From the NCBI GenBank assembly GCA_946807835.1, contig OX327696.1, forward strand, positions 3,050,501 through 3,114,500: 64,000 nt of DNA. Reading direction: 5' to 3'. The position numbers and the translations under genes are program-made. Of this stretch, positions 61,575 to 64,000 are shown in pieces (the first letter of the stretch is position 1; each line of letters opens with the position of its first letter). The notes under the pieces are model-generated. The model ran no database searches, had not been told where the DNA came from, and saw only the letters and a program-made list of their open reading frames with translations. This DNA comes from Ailanthus altissimus. Taxonomy: Eukaryota; Streptophyta; Magnoliopsida; Sapindales; Simaroubaceae.

Positions 61575-63420
61575 CAATTTTGTTTTCTGGTCACCGCATC
61601 TTCCTAATCTTTTACACACATTAAAGTTTTCAAAGTTTCTAATGTCATTATCGATCGCTTCTCATCTAATATCCTGCCTCATGCTTTAAAAGCAGATTCC
61701 TATGCTACAATGGACACTGGAGGAGTTATGATATCTTTAGCCATGATAGATAACACAAGATAAACCCTTTCGTTTGATTTTCACCATGACAAAATATTAA
61801 ATTCTCTTTATTGGTGTGTACTCAACATAGAAGAGTAATTAGTATTTATATATTTTTTAAATTCAAATGCAGTTATATTAGTAGAGCTAGACATAACTTT
61901 TATTTTACCTTTTAACAAAATACTATAATCAGTTTGATCATAAAGAGACTCTTAATTTATTTCTTCTATAGATAAAGATGCTCCAAATTTATTTTCATAA
62001 AAAAACAAATAATTATATGATAAAATTGTAAATTTGGTAAAATTATAAGAAAGTCTAGATTTTAAATTTTTTGAGATCCCGGAAATCAAAATTTTTACAC
62101 CAGACCAATAGATTGTAGGATCTATTATAGCTGCACAAATAAATAACATAAGAATTTTCTTTTAATATTTTTAAAATTTAATCTCCATACAATACATATA
62201 TAAGAAAACATAAAATTACCTTTGTATTTAACAAAAACATGACTAGTATTATATAAATGAGTCATAGTAATAAAAGATAAAGGTTGATACACATGAGAAC
62301 ATTCTAATGTAGCATTATTAAATACTTCCAAAAAATGCATATAGTAAAATACAATTTCATAATCATCATTGGTTAGTATAATGTCATTCATTTTATCATT
62401 ATAATAACATGTAATATAATCATTAAAATTTACACAAGATTTCATCATAATATACGTAGCATTTCAACAAGTTTTCACGTCAAGTTTGAATCTTCTACTA
62501 TTAACTCTATAATTCTTCAATATAGTTTAACATTCTTGTCATCTAGAAGATGATAAAATGATATTAGTGCTTCTCTAATTTTTTAAATATGAGAATTTAT
62601 TATATTTAAATCCTCATAAATAATTAAATTAAGAATATGACAAAAACACCTCAAATACAAAAATTTTAAACTGCGCATAGGTGTTAAATGATGCGAAAAC
62701 AATTTTGTAGCAACACTATATGCCCTTGCATTATCAAAATAATACTGATAAGTTTTTCAACAATCTGAAATTCTCTAAAAGTATTTATTAGACAATTTAA
62801 AATAATATTAGTTGTATATGGATGATCTAATTCACGAAAAATAATAATTCTTTTTTGTAATAACTAATCATTATCAACATAATGTAAAGTAACATAAATA
62901 TATCCTCAAATCATTGGTACCCTTTCAACAATCAGGAGTAATAGCAAATACTCCTTTAAAGTATAGGATTTCATTAATTAGATTTTTTTTATTTTAAAGA
63001 TATGCAATGAAAATATCATTTTTAATTGTATTTTTAGGAACACAAGAGAAGTTAAGTTGAACACACCTTTTAATAAATTCCTTAAACCTTTCATATTTAG
63101 CAAATGAAAGAGGTTGTTAACTAGCTTCAATGTATCTAGCTAATTCTACATGCATGCGCAACTAATTATATTTGAATTCAAAAAAAAATTTTCTAAGAAA
63201 ATTTTAGGCAAGTTTAGTTTAAGTGGAAACTTTTGGACAATGTACTTACATACATGGCTTGGCATCGACGCATGTCGATGCAAATTCCTGGCGAAGTTTT
63301 GCCATCTAAAGTTTTAGCATAAAATATACAAGTAGCTTTTTCTTCAATTTTTCCAGAAACAGAATTACACGTCTTTAACATGAAATAATTTCAATCTTCT
63401 AATGTTTGACATTTTTTTTA
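61575..63420 (-). pseudogene. hAT-family (Ac/Tam3-like) transposase remnant
   Basis: Read right to left: a decayed BED-type zinc finger (TCIFYAKTLDGKTSPG region, about 63370-63270, first Cys pair damaged); helical and RNase H-like parts with a VFAITPDC block; FDNARAYSVATKLFSHHL near 62740 for the usual DNAS motif; then LRCFCHILNLIIYEDLN near 62640. A DDYEIVFYYMHFLEVFNNATL block follows near 62360, and finally the dimerisation domain with ILSWWKSNERVYLVLSIMA at about 61795 and an ESAFKA-GR block near 61700. Many stops and frameshifts. The transposase is dead. Terminal inverted repeats were not identified. Confidence 0.8.
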
Positions 63421-63706
63421 TTTTTAGTACTTCTAATATTTTCAATTGTGGAAGTAAATTGACTACTAAAAATTTGTAATGATATTGACAAATTTCCATC
63501 AAAATTATTACTCTCAGAATTAAGAATATTAAAATTTGACTGATAATAAATATTTATGAAATTTGAGAAATAATTCGAGAGATTTGAGATAAATTTAAGT
63601 TGTCAAACAGAGTTCAAATGTGTGAATAAAAAAGTGGTTCCAAACACCATTGTTTTTATGCAATAAAAAATGTGCCAAACACCATTGGATCCCACGACTC
63701 TTTAAA

Positions 63707-63749
63707 CTGTTGATCAACGGCTCAAAGAGTTTGAGCCATTGATCAACGG
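63707..63749. repeat. 20-bp imperfect inverted repeat (hairpin)
   Basis: CTGTTGATCAACGGCTCAAA (63707-63726) is the reverse complement of 63730-63749 except at two positions, with a 3-bp loop. It may be a subterminal structure of the hAT element or an unrelated foldback. Confidence 0.75.
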
Positions 63750-64000
63750 TCTAAAAAATTTAACTTAAGAATTGTAGCACACTGTAGCACCAACAAAAGA
63801 TGAAGACACATATTTTCGTGACATTAATCAACATGAGATACTGTAACAATAATATAAAATTTTAAAATATCAGATACTATAGCAACAGTATAAGAAAATA
63901 AACACATGGACCCATTACTTTAATTAAAGTGTTTTTCTTTTTAAAATTTTGACCATTTTCTTAAAATAACTTTTTTTAAAAATATTATTATTATTTGTGG
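63750..64000. other. AT-rich sequence to the window edge
   Basis: No gene or element boundary is visible. Two AYACTGTAGC/AACA-type words occur (63779 and 63840-63895). Confidence 0.4.

Overview
The window is nuclear DNA from a flowering plant, most likely a eudicot. The evidence is AT-rich intergenic DNA, spliced plant genes with GT-AG introns, a TIR-NB-LRR-type resistance gene remnant, nested Ty1-copia and Ty3-gypsy-type LTR sequences, a plant hAT remnant and an endogenous plant pararetrovirus. The species cannot be named from the sequence alone. Nothing bacterial, no CRISPR array and no rRNA was seen.

Layout. 1-4.58 kb is gene-free: an orphan E2F-like site next to a TATA, then a long inverted-repeat element. 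4.59-10.1 kb holds a complete Ty1-copia element on the minus strand with paired LTRs, an ATAAC target duplication and a tRNA-iMet primer site; its gag-pol frame is broken mostly by stop codons. 12.3-18.3 kb is a nest: an old copia pol remnant (plus strand) flanked by a truncated LTR and split by a 2-kb solo LTR, followed by the old element's own 3' LTR. 18.4-21.1 kb contains two diverged copies of one non-coding module.

Genic core. 22.3-24.5 kb is an apparently intact five-exon secreted endo-beta-mannanase (plus strand). It converges on a fourteen-exon SCY1-like protein 2 pseudokinase gene (minus strand, 25.9-35.8 kb). These are the only two clearly intact protein genes. They serve separate functions: cell-wall mannan cleavage, and clathrin-linked vesicle trafficking.

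36.6-41.1 kb carries two intact tRNA-Asp(GTC) genes in a segmental duplication of about 1 kb, with a SINE-like sequence and copia LTR debris between the copies. 44.5-46.7 kb is the LRR and C-JID end of a TNL resistance gene, with no TIR or NB-ARC part and several frameshifts.

47.1-60.45 kb is a large nest. A truncated copia (minus strand) is split by a gypsy-type solo LTR with a GCTAT duplication. It abuts an endogenous caulimovirid (plus strand) that stays in a single frame but has many stop codons. The viral DNA is split by a second copy of the 2.3-kb solo LTR family (TGTTA duplication) and ends in a viral promoter and a tandemly duplicated 295-bp leader. 60.5-61.55 kb is satellite-like, and 61.6-63.4 kb is a decayed hAT transposase (minus strand).

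The most notable signals are: the pararetrovirus, with its substitution-only decay, duplicated leader and palindromic W-box pairs; a GC-rich palindromic module that recurs in LTRs of different families; and the duplicated tRNA-Asp locus carrying fossil 3' tRNA fragments.
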